Positions 23,486 to 33,118 of a stretch of 64,000 nucleotides of DNA are shown in pieces. How positions within the stretch are numbered: the first letter of the stretch is position 1; each line of letters opens with the position of its first letter. The notes beneath the pieces were generated by a model. It did no database searches. It worked only from the letters and a program-made list of their open reading frames with translations, and had not been told where the DNA came from. The DNA is taken from assembly GCA_963932465.1 (NCBI GenBank), contig OZ010795.1, forward strand, positions 18,907,197 to 18,971,196. The letters are read 5' to 3'. Made by a program: the position numbers and the translations under genes. The DNA is from Maratus speciosus. Lineage: Eukaryota > Arthropoda > Arachnida > Araneae > Salticidae.

Positions 23486-23734
23486 ATGCCGAGCGTTAGG
23501 GATGAGGTCCTTGAAGCCTATGTGACGTTGTTCCGGGGTGCTGTAGGCCCGGACATTTTGTTTATGGACGATAAGCCACGCAGAGCTCACACTGTTGATG
23601 ATTTTCATGAATAAGGGGATATTCGCCGTATGAATTGGCCCTCCAGGTCTCTGGACCTTAATCATATTGAACATGTTTGGGATGGTCTAGGAAGAGCCTT
23701 TGCACAGCGTAACCCTGGATCCGCCTGGAGTTAA
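23486..23734 (+). pseudogene. Tc1-like transposase C-terminal fragment (right half)
   Basis: The plus-strand translation from 23486 parallels the left half: RDEVLEAYV, MDDKPRRAH (the Asn after the catalytic Asp pair is replaced), VDDFHE followed by a stop, then MNWPSRSLDLNHIEHVWDGL and AQRNP. The internal stop near 23612 and the loss of the catalytic block's usual residues show decay. Its position, mirror-image to the left copy, indicates an inverted duplication or a recombination between two elements. Confidence 0.85.
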
Positions 23735-24082
23735 AAGCCGCGCTTTTGGAAGAACGGACTTTGTTGCCACAAATGTTTTTTAACAACCTCTTAAACTGTA
23801 TGAGAGCTCATTGTGAGGCTTGTATAATCGTGCACGGCGGTCACATTCCATATTAGACAAACTTTTCTCGAGATAAATGCTTTATCCCTGATTCATGATT
23901 TAACACTTTTTGATATACCCTGTTTCTTAATTCACAATTAAAATCTTTTCCATATTGTTATGCTACTATATTCTTTCTCCTATTGTAATATACCTCTGCG
24001 CAAATTTTTGTGGCAACGCAATGAATAGTTCATCAGTTTTCACCGATTTTATGTTTGTGACCTTAATTTTGACATGAGTGTA

Positions 24083-25129
24083 TATACTTAAAGAAAATAT
24101 GTATGTGTGCTTTTCATAACTTACTTTTAACACACTGTGCGATTTTAAGGTGAGAGAAAATGAAAAATGTGTGCAATTTATTTATTTTTTTAAATATATT
24201 TTAAAACCATTGTAGAATATTTTTTTCCTAAACCAGTGAAAGTTACATTGTTCCACTTGCACTAAAAATTATATTTGTATGAGACAAAACCTTTTACTTA
24301 ACACATTTCAAAATTTTTTCTAGTATCTTGTAAAAATCCTGATTTTCAGATTGCTACTTGCTAGTTATTTCTAGATGCAACCTCCTCTGTATGTTACATA
24401 CACATACTATATTATCTACATAGATATGTATGTTCGTGAATGTTCAAATATCTAGAGAAACGTATTTCTGTTAATAGATTGAATATAGTGATGGCCCGCA
24501 ATTTTTCACATTTATTAATTGATATTTTTTCTTGAAAGCAAAGACAAGAAATTACCATATTGCGAAAAATTATGGAAATTAGTTCTTAAATTATTTTCTA
24601 TTAAAGAAACAATAATTAAAATTCAGTCTTCTATTTTCTGTTAAACGTAAACTATATTTTCCATAAAAAAGAAAATAACTATTTTCATTGTTTATACTCT
24701 ATTGACGTAATTTATAGACAAAATGCTTTTCCTTCTAATTTTTATTTGTCTCATAGAAGCATATTAATGCGAGATAAGTCCTTCTCGATAAGAGATTAAT
24801 GCCTTCTGGTGTTCTCCAGTACAAATGATTTGTGGCACAGGAAAAAAGACGCTACTTGTTACTGAAATGTAATGTTCAGGTTAATTTCTGAACAGCGTCC
24901 CGCTAGTACACTTTGAGGGAATGAACAAGAAATGTTGTTTATATCTAAGTGTGCTTAAGGCGGAAAGATATCTGTATAACATGATATTTATTAATTACAG
25001 AAATTCTCGAGAAGGAAATTAATGCTTGTAGATAAAAATGCAAAGAAATTCTTTTCATTCCTTGACAAAAAGAGTCAACGCTAAAAGAGACTCAAAATAG
25101 ATTTGACTATAATATTGTATGATTGCTTA
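24083..25129. other. Gene-free AT-rich DNA
   Basis: Nothing recognisable: no frames with domains, no clear repeats. Confidence 0.5.
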
Positions 25130-25131
25130 TA

Positions 25132-27062
25132 CAGGGTGTCCGGTCTCAACGGTGTCCAATGGCTAATTCCTAAACCGTTAGTCATAGACATATAGTTCCA
25201 ATTACAAAAATGTTTTAAATCAGGTAAAGAAACATTTTAAAAGCGATTTGGGTCAATAAAAACATTTCTTAAAAAATTACGAAATTTAAATTTTTATACG
25301 GTGCCCCGGTCCTATAAGTTATATTTAGTAATTTTTTCCTATTACACTGACAAGTAAGACAAAAAAAAGTCCCATTCATATACCGCTAAAATTGAGCGAG
25401 TTATGAAACTTTAAAAATGCATGACTTATGCCACTTTTCTACTCTGAAAACAAATGAGTTCGGCTTGGCTTTGAGGGATCATATACCAAGTGTTTAAAGT
25501 ATTCGAAGACCTTACTTCATGTGTATCTGCGCTTTGAAAAAAAATCCTACAAGTATTATGATTAATTCTCAAATTGGCTAAAATAACATATATTTTATTT
25601 TGTCAGGATTTGAGACTGTTTCTCTTATGATTTCTTTTAACAAAAATTATGTTTTTTATAAGTTTTTATGTTACTTCAACAATTGTATGTATATTTTTCC
25701 AGTTCAAAATTTGTACTCGAACTTTAACCCACTTTTAAATATCCGATCGAGATTGCTTTTTACATACTGACGCAAATCCGATAACAATCTAATATTATTA
25801 AGATTTTCAGTGGTTACCATTTATACTTATTTTACAGGATAACACAAAAACATTCGGATAGATTTCTGCCAAGGAGTTTAAGAAAAAGTTTTAGATTAGA
25901 TAATACAAGACTGGGATTATTGGGATTTTTAACTTTTATGTATATTTAAGCACTGAATCCGAAAATTACCTTAATTTTTAACCATCATATCAGTATATTT
26001 CGCAAGTCATAAATTTTCAAATTTAAAGAATAACAAAAATCGAATACTATAAAGTAGAAGAGATGGTTGTGTTTTTTAACTTTTGATAATTGATTTTTAC
26101 GCACTTTTTAGCACTGAATCTGAAAATGACCTTCATTTTTAACCATCACGTTAGAATTTTTTTGCAAATCGCAAATGTGTAAGTTAAAATATAGCGAAAA
26201 TCTCATACTATAAAACATATGTAAAGCATTTTTTGTTTTATTTTATTTTATTTGATTAAAAAATTTATTCGATATTTTTGCTTATCCTGGGATTCTTACA
26301 GCTAAACAGCTGAGTGGTCCGATGAGATGGGGGAGGAAATTCAATTTTAACATTGATTTTCTTAACTTTGAAATTTGCAATTTTCGAAAAATCTTGATAT
26401 GATAGTTAAAAATGAAGGTCAATTTCGGGTTCAGCGGTACAAAATTTGTAAGAATCAATTATCAAAAGCTAAAAAACATGACGTAACCCAACTTTTGAAG
26501 GCTTGTGCAATCTAATAATATTTTAAAATACGTATCATTTTGTAATGAATTGAGGCTGTTAATTTAGAATCATTTTATTTAACAAAAAATCTGTTTTTTC
26601 TTTCTTCTTAAATGTTTATTACAAATTGTATATTTTCCATTAATATGCCAGAATAATTAAAGATTTCAAATTTATATTGCAATGTTAATTTTACTCCCAA
26701 ACATTTTTTATATCTGACGAAATTATATTTCGACTAAATTTGTGAATGACCCCAAATTTGCAGCAAAAAATATGCTCCAACTTTAAGCAGATATTACTCG
26801 GTCAATTTTATTCGTAGAATAACGTGACTTTTTGTGTATTACTTGTCAGTGTAAAAGGAAAATTTCACTAAATATAACTTATAGGACCGGAACCGTATAA
26901 AAATTTAAATTTCGTTATTTTTTAAGAAATGTTTTTATTGACCCAAATCGCTTTTAAAATATTTCTTTACCTGATTTAAAACATTTTTGTAATTGGAACT
27001 ATATGTCTATGACTAACGGTTTAGGAATTAGCCATTGGACACCGTTGAGACCGGACACCCTG
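25132..27062. mobile_element. Non-autonomous DNA transposon with ~240-bp inverted repeats, TA-flanked
   Basis: It starts CAGGGTGTCCGGTCTCAACG and ends with the inverse (GGACACCCTG at 27053-27062), flanked by TA on both sides. The arms (about 25132-25375 and 26822-27062) are inverted copies with few differences. The interior has no transposase frame. It contains a nested foldback family (25948-26500) also found at 6918-7528. The short TA duplication and CAGGGTGTCC ends point to the Tc1/mariner superfamily. Confidence 0.85.
25948..26500. mobile_element. Foldback MITE copies nested inside the 25132-27062 element
   Basis: The arm sequence 'agcactgaatc.gaaaat' with 'tttttaaccatca' occurs at about 25948-26010 and again at about 26110-26170, and in inverse orientation at about 26400-26495. 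It is the same family as 6918-7528. The arrangement suggests one foldback copy (about 26065-26500) next to a partial copy. Confidence 0.65.
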
Positions 27063-27064
27063 TA

Positions 27065-29594
27065 TATTGCATTGTTTAATATGAATATATTTAATTTCGT
27101 ATTTGATTTAATTATAACCGTTTAAAAAACGGAAATAAATCTAAATTGTGAAATTTTCGAGTACAAATGTGACCTGTGAAATTTCTAATGTTACCGGACA
27201 ACTTTTGAGATGAAATATCCAATTGTCAAATATAAGGGATAAGAGATTTCCTTTGAAGATTGTTGTTAAAATATATGTTTAAACTAAGATAAAGCAACCT
27301 TTTTCCCAACTTTAAAAGAAGCTGCGAAACAATTTTCCAACAAAACTTTTTTCAAATAAGTTAAAAAAAGAGAAGCAATGGTATTGCAAAATGGAACTTA
27401 ATGATTTTAATCTATATGTTATCAGAGATGACTTTAATCCTTTTGAACTAAAGATGGAGAAAACTCACTTTTCTAATTACTGAATTTGCAAAATAAATTC
27501 GGAATAAACCAGTATTTAAAAGTATCCTGGATTCAGAATAACTACACGCTTTAATGTTCACTTAGAAGAACACATAAACGCTTGACGAAGACCTGTGGAC
27601 TTCATACTTCTTTAGTTTGAAAAAAGAAATAGACATCGTACCAAAACGTTCATGGTTCACAGGAAAAATGACTGAAAGCATATCCGGAGAATATTATTAT
27701 TAAAATTATATGCAATTAGAATATTAAATTTATAAAATACTTTAAAATAGATTGTGTCTATATGTCTATTTACATAGGTAACAGAATGTAAAATATATTT
27801 ATAAATACATATAACACATAAAAGTAATTCTAAACTAAAAGTTGCAAAATATGGAACGCCAAAACTTGGATAGTTTAAGAACATAAGACGCAGGGAGATT
27901 GGATGGTAAAAAAACCCTTCAAAATTTGCGAGGCATAATTGGTAGATAACCCCTTATTGTTGGTTTAAATTGGTGGTTCATTAAAAACCTAAACTAAATA
28001 AATGAACAATAGGTTCTCACTTGATAACTCAATTGCTAAAGAACTCGCTTGCTAAAAGTAAAAAAAAAAAAAATGCATTTACAAGCCTAATAAAGACCCT
28101 TATTGTGTGCATGAAAGATGTTGATCTGTGTAATAAAATGTATCTATAATCCTTTGAATGTATCGTTTTCACCATTTAACTTTAACATTAGTTTAATAAT
28201 AATAAGGGATTTTCTTTCATAATTATATAAATAAATGATGTTAAATAAAAGTGTCTTTCAACGAAAGTTAAACACCAGTGTAATTATACTTTGAATTAAA
28301 TTAAACAAACTTAAAAAAAGGAGTGAATTTTAAAGATATGCATAAATTACTTTAGACAATATTAATTAATTTATTCACTAACATACGAAAAAAATACAAG
28401 GCTTCTCCTGGAATGTAACGTGTTTTGGTTATTTTTGTTAATGTGCATCGTTTTCAAATTGCAAGAACTTCTTTATCTCTTATGCTTACTCATTATTGTA
28501 TGTGAAATTGTATCAGCGACAATGGTGTAAAAGCAAAGACTTCACGTCTAAGAATGTAAAGTAAAAGGAAAAATATTCGGTCCTATGTAAAATATGTATT
28601 TCTTTATTCCATGAGAATTGAAAGATGAATGCAACACTCAAAGCTTTCGAGAGAAATTCAAGATGGATCTGAGACATTGATTTTTCATTTTCTGATAATT
28701 AGCCAAGATAGTATTTAAAAAATACAAGGAGTCGTCGTAAAAATATGCTTTTTTCGCAATGAAGCGCACGGACATTTCCGGATTTTAGGAACGGACAAAC
28801 GGAAAGTGCCTCTTTTCTTTTGTGCGTTTTCTAAACTCCCCAATGGCAAGCGCCCGATAAAAAATAGCCACCAAATTATTATACCTTTAAATAGTTATCA
28901 TGGAAGACGGTAGTATTCCGAGTGACACAGCCTTAAGCTAAAATCGTATCGTATCGTTTCTCCCTTGCATATTAATAGTTTTAAATGATTATTTTCCTTA
29001 CTTAGAATAGCTGAGATTGAATTTTAACTGGGTTAGAGTTTACTTTTTCGTTTTTGGTTGCAGATTTTTTTTTTTTAAGTTACTTTCAATTTCACAAATT
29101 TGAAAAGAACGCTCCCATAAGTTTAACATAAGCTTGCGAGTATCTTGTTACTTCATATATACATACATTTTTGTATGAAACTATAAACAATCAATATCTT
29201 CATTTGGCACCCCCCCCCCTCCCTCCCCTGAAGTATGTGCTGGGTGGGTAGCATTGGTTTGTTTATAGGGTATGTTTTAATCACTTTTACATAATAATAT
29301 AAATTTTGCTTGAAATTTCATGAACATTCTATTTTTGGATGTAATTCTACTTCTGGGCTGCTCTGTCAAGCTTGTCGATAAATGAGTAAGTAATTTGGCA
29401 AACACATATAATTTTCAGACATGTTACTTTTCCGCGAAAACGCGGAATTCCGCTTTTTCGGCAGTGATTTTTATTATCTCTGGGATCGATGCAAATATGC
29501 ATTAAAATTTGATGAAATTTTTAATAGAGGGGGGGGGGCTGGGGGTTAGCGGGAATGGATGCAATACAAAAAAAAACACTAGTATGAACCGCGC
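27065..29594. other. Gene-free AT-rich DNA
   Basis: No gene was recognised. Features noted: a C-rich tract at about 29209-29228, a 12-bp palindrome GCGGAATTCCGC near 29441, and a G10 tract near 29529 just left of the third minisatellite block. The 75-codon frame at 27657-27884 (minus) is hydrophobic but unsupported. Confidence 0.5.
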
Positions 29595-30365
29595 CAAATT
29601 GAGCAAATTTCTTCAACCGATCGCGGGAAAATGCAAATTTCTTCAAAGAATCGAAGGAAAAGCGCAAATTTCTTCAAAGGATCGCGGGAAAAAATGCGAC
29701 TTCCAACAAAGGATCGCTGGGAAAATGCGATTTTCGTCAAAGGATTGCAGAAAAAAGCTTATTTTGCCAAAGGATCATGTAAAATATGCGAATTTCGGCG
29801 AAAGAACGTGCAAAATACGCGAATTTTGGCGAAAGATCGTATAATAGCGAATTTCTTTAAAAGGTCGTGGAAAAAACGCGAAATTCGTCGAAGGATCGCG
29901 AAAAAAAAATGTGAATTTAGTCAAAGAATCACAAAAAATGCGATTTTTGTCGGATGATAAAAAAAAAATGTGGATTTTGTTAAAAGATCGTGGAAAATGC
30001 GTGAATTTTTGCGAAAGATCGTGGAAAATGCACGAATTTTGCGAAAGATCGTGGAAAATGCACAAAATTTTGAGAAAGATCGTAGAAAATGCGCGATCTT
30101 TGGCGAACGATCGTGGAAAATGCTCGACTTTTGGCAAAAGATCGTGGAAAACGTGCTATTTTTGACGTAAGATCGTGGTAAATGCGTGAATTTCTTCGAA
30201 ATATTGCAGAAAAAACACGATGTTGGCGAAAGATCGTGAGAAAAAAACACGAATTTATTCGAAAGATTGCAGAAATACGCTAATTTCGTCAATGTATCAC
30301 AGAAAAAGTGCAAATTTCATCTGAACGGAATCATCTGCGGAAAAATGTGAATTTCGTCAAAATTC
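29595..30365 (+). repeat. Minisatellite element, block 3
   Basis: About 24 tandem units of roughly 30 bp, core 'gcgaatttcttcaaaggatc' grading into 'gcgaattttgcgaaagatcg' and 'tggaaaat'. It is the same family as 7650-8645 and 9240-9812 but a distinct subfamily (GTGG in place of GCAG; TTTTGCGAAAGA in place of TTTCGTCAAAGG). Several overlapping frames (for example 29775-30137 and 29921-30313, minus) are open only because units are near-multiples of three and lack stops. Confidence 0.8.
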
Positions 30366-31361
30366 CATGAGGCCGTGAAAGTTCAACTTTTTTTTTGCTG
30401 AGCCTGTACCATGTCTGAAATTTGGATTGACAACTTTGGCGTAGAAAGTGATTGCATGCCAAATCGGCACCGACTGGCCTAGATACAGAAGACGAGTTCT
30501 ATTTTTTTTTTTTCATTATTTACCTGTAAAATTACATAATATTGGATTATACATGGAATTAAAAAGTATTGAATAAACCATAAACAATCCAAGTATCTTA
30601 AAACTAAAGAACATTGTGTTTTCGACAACGGTTACATCGATGAGAAACGTCATCGTTTGTTGAAGAACCGGGAGGTGGGGGGGGGATATGACCTTCTAAA
30701 GATAAAGAAAGGGTCAGTACTTAAAAAAAATGAGTATGACTTGTAGAAACAGTGAAGTTTGGATGTATAGTACTGTAAATTCTTGTAGTAAAGCATAAAT
30801 CTAAACTTTAAATGCATTTTTTGGAAAAGTTATTTTCGGTAAAAATTCCATACGCAAAACATGATTTCTCAAAAAGTTATTGGAATATCATTATGAAATT
30901 TAAAATAGGTTTAAATTTAGAAGAAATATGTTTTGTCTTATGGGTGTTTTTGTGGAATGATATGAATGACATGGCGCAGAAAGTGATCGTGTACCAAATC
31001 TCCATAGCAGAAACTGTGGAGCACGGCAGCAGCACTGCAGATTATTTTAGACCTTGCAGATCAATCTACCAGCTTAAAAATAAATATTGAGCTTAAAAAA
31101 AATCACAAATTTAGTTTGTTTTAGGAGTTATTGTGTTTGTTATTAATTTTCTTTGTGAAATGTAAATTTTGCTTATTTTATGGGTTACTGTGAGTATTTA
31201 TTATAGTAGCTTGGTTCAGTATTGTTGGGTCGCAGATAAATTTTGGTTTGCTGCAGATCGATACTGAAAATTCTGCTTCTGGGTGCCAAAACATCACTGA
31301 CTAGCCTAGATACAGAAGACGAGCTCTGTTTTTTTATTGTAAGATAAACTAAGTAAGATAA
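30366..31361. other. Spacer left of the satellite, bounded by a ~29-bp direct repeat
   Basis: GACTGGCCTAGATACAGAAG continues for 29 bp at 30472-30500 and recurs with two changes at 31299-31327, just before the first satellite unit. T-rich tracts follow both copies. The 92-codon frame at 30812-31090 has no recognisable domain. No gene is called. Confidence 0.5.
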
Positions 31362-31551
31362 ACTAATAATAAGCTAGAAAAAGCAAGGGGTCGTCGGGTA
31401 GCTTCATCGCCCCGAGCCCTCCCATCCCGCTTTTCGGTGTATTTAATTTGTGTAATTTCTCTTTTAAATTTGTCCGGTTTCAACTTTTGATTTTTTTTTT
31501 TTTTCAATCTGGCTTTCGCTAGAGAGTCTTTCATTCGGGACGTGGCTGGGC
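31362..31551 (-). repeat. Inverted satellite unit at the left edge of the array
   Basis: This partial unit is in opposite orientation to all other units (it reads 'taataataagctagaaaaag' where the others read the complement). It stops at the 'gcccagccacgtccc' region and meets the first forward unit at 31551/31552. The junction carries a 14-bp direct duplication CTCAACCGCCGCGG (31551-31564 and 31565-31578). The unit is diverged from the array consensus, as expected at an array edge. Confidence 0.85.
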
Positions 31552-33118
31552 TCAACCGCCGCGGCTCAACCGCCGCGGCGAGCGGCCCATCTTCGTCCGC
31601 AACCCTTTATTCTTCTACTCTACTCCGACTCTTTTGCGGAAGCAAGATTCCAAGGAGCCCAGCCACGTCCCGAGTGTAAGACTCTCTAGCGAAAGACAGA
31701 TTGAAAAAAAAAAAAAAAAAAAAATCAAAAATTGAAACCGGACAAATTTAAAAGAGAAATTACACAAATTAAAGACACCGAAAAGCGGGAAGGGTTGGGC
31801 TCGGGGCGATGAAGCTACCCGACGACCCCTTGCTTTTTCTAGCTTATTATTAGTCTCGGCGGCGGTTGGGGGTGGGCGGGGGGGTCAACCGCCGCGGCGA
31901 GCGGCCCATCTTCGTCCGCAACCCTTTATTCTTCTACTCTACTCCGACTCTTTTGCGGAAGCAAGATTCCCAGGTGCCCAGCCACGTCCCGAGTGTAAGA
32001 CTCTCTAGCGAAAGACAGATTGAAAAAAAAAAAAAAATCAAAAATTGAAACCAGACAAATTTAAAAGGAAAATTACACAAATTAAAGACACCGAAAAGCG
32101 GGAAGGGTTGGGCTCGGGGCGATGAAGCTACCGAAAGACTCCCAGCTACTTCTAGCTTATTATTAGTCTCGGCGGTGGTTGGGGGTGGGCGGGGGGGTCA
32201 ACCGCCGCGGCGAGCGGCCCATCTTCGTCCGCAACCCTTTATTCTTCTACTCTACTCCGACTCTTTTGCGGAAGCAAGATTCCAAGGAGCCCAGCCACGT
32301 CCCGAATGAAAGACTCTCTAGCGAAAGCCAGATTGAAAAAAAAAAAATCAAAAGTTGAAACCGGACAAATTTAAAAGAGAAATTACACAAATTAAATACA
32401 CCGAAAAGCGGGAAGGGAGGGCTCGGGGCTATGAAGCTACCCGACGACCCCTTGCTTTTTCTAGCTTATTATTAGTCTCGGCGGCGGTTGGGGGTGGGCG
32501 GGGGGGTAAACCGCCGCGGCGAGCGGCCCATCTTCGTCCGCAACCCTTTATTCTTCTACTCTACTCCGACTCTTTTGCGGAAGCAAGATTCCAAGGAGCC
32601 CAGCCACGTCCCGAATGAAAGACTCTCTAGCGAAAGCCAGATTGAAAAAAAAAAATCAAAAGTTGAAACCGGACAAATTTAAAAGAGAAATTACACAAAT
32701 TAAATACACCGAAAAGCGGGAAGGTAGGGCTCGGGGCTATGAAGCTACCCGACGACCCCTTGCTTTTTCTAGCTTATTATTAGTCTCGGCGGCGGTTGGG
32801 GGTGGGCGGGGGGGTCAACCGCCGCGGCGAGCGGCCCATCTTCGTACGCAACCCTTTATTCTTCTACTCTACTCCGACTCTTTTGCGGAAGCAAGATTCC
32901 CAGGTGCCCAGCCACGTCCCGAATGAAAGACTCTCTAGCGAAAGCCAGATTGAAAAAAAAAAAAAAAAATCAAAAATTGAAACCGGACAAATTTAAAAGG
33001 GAATTTACACAAATTAAAGACACCGAAAAGCGGGAAGGGAGGGCTCGGGGCGATGAAGCTACACGACGACCCCTTGCTTTTTCTAGCTTATTATTAGTCT
33101 CGGGCGGCGGTTGGGGGT
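31552..33118 (+). repeat. Satellite array, left segment: five diverged long (L) units
   Basis: G-rich blocks begin at 31866, 32179, 32488, 32796 and 33111, so the units are 308-315 bp, all of the long type. Edge units carry private changes ('gagtgtaagact', 'gacagattg', 'aaggagccc', 'gaaattacac'). The unit starting near 32803 matches the homogenised right-hand array and even has the 'cttcgtacgc' variant otherwise typical of short units. The array is broken after 33118 inside the G-rich block by retrotransposon A. There is no gene; open frames run through the units. Confidence 0.9.

Larger units (their letters stand above)
22590..24080. mobile_element. Composite Tc1/mariner element: two 3' halves back to back, flanked by TA
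   Basis: Both ends carry the same terminal inverted repeat beginning CACTCATGTCCAAAATTAAG (right end ACATGAGTG with small differences). TA dinucleotides at 22588-22589 and 24081-24082 fit the family's target duplication. Inside, each half holds the C-terminal part of a Tc1-like transposase pointing outward: minus strand on the left, plus strand on the right. No N-terminal DNA-binding domain is seen in either half. The outer 250-300 bp of the two halves are inverted copies of each other. It cannot mobilise itself. Confidence 0.85.

Noticed and set aside
22870..23674. Plus-strand frames 22870-23157 and 23304-23525 and minus frame 23456-23674
   Set aside because: They are antisense shadows of the Tc1 transposase fragments, whose correct strands show the catalytic motifs.
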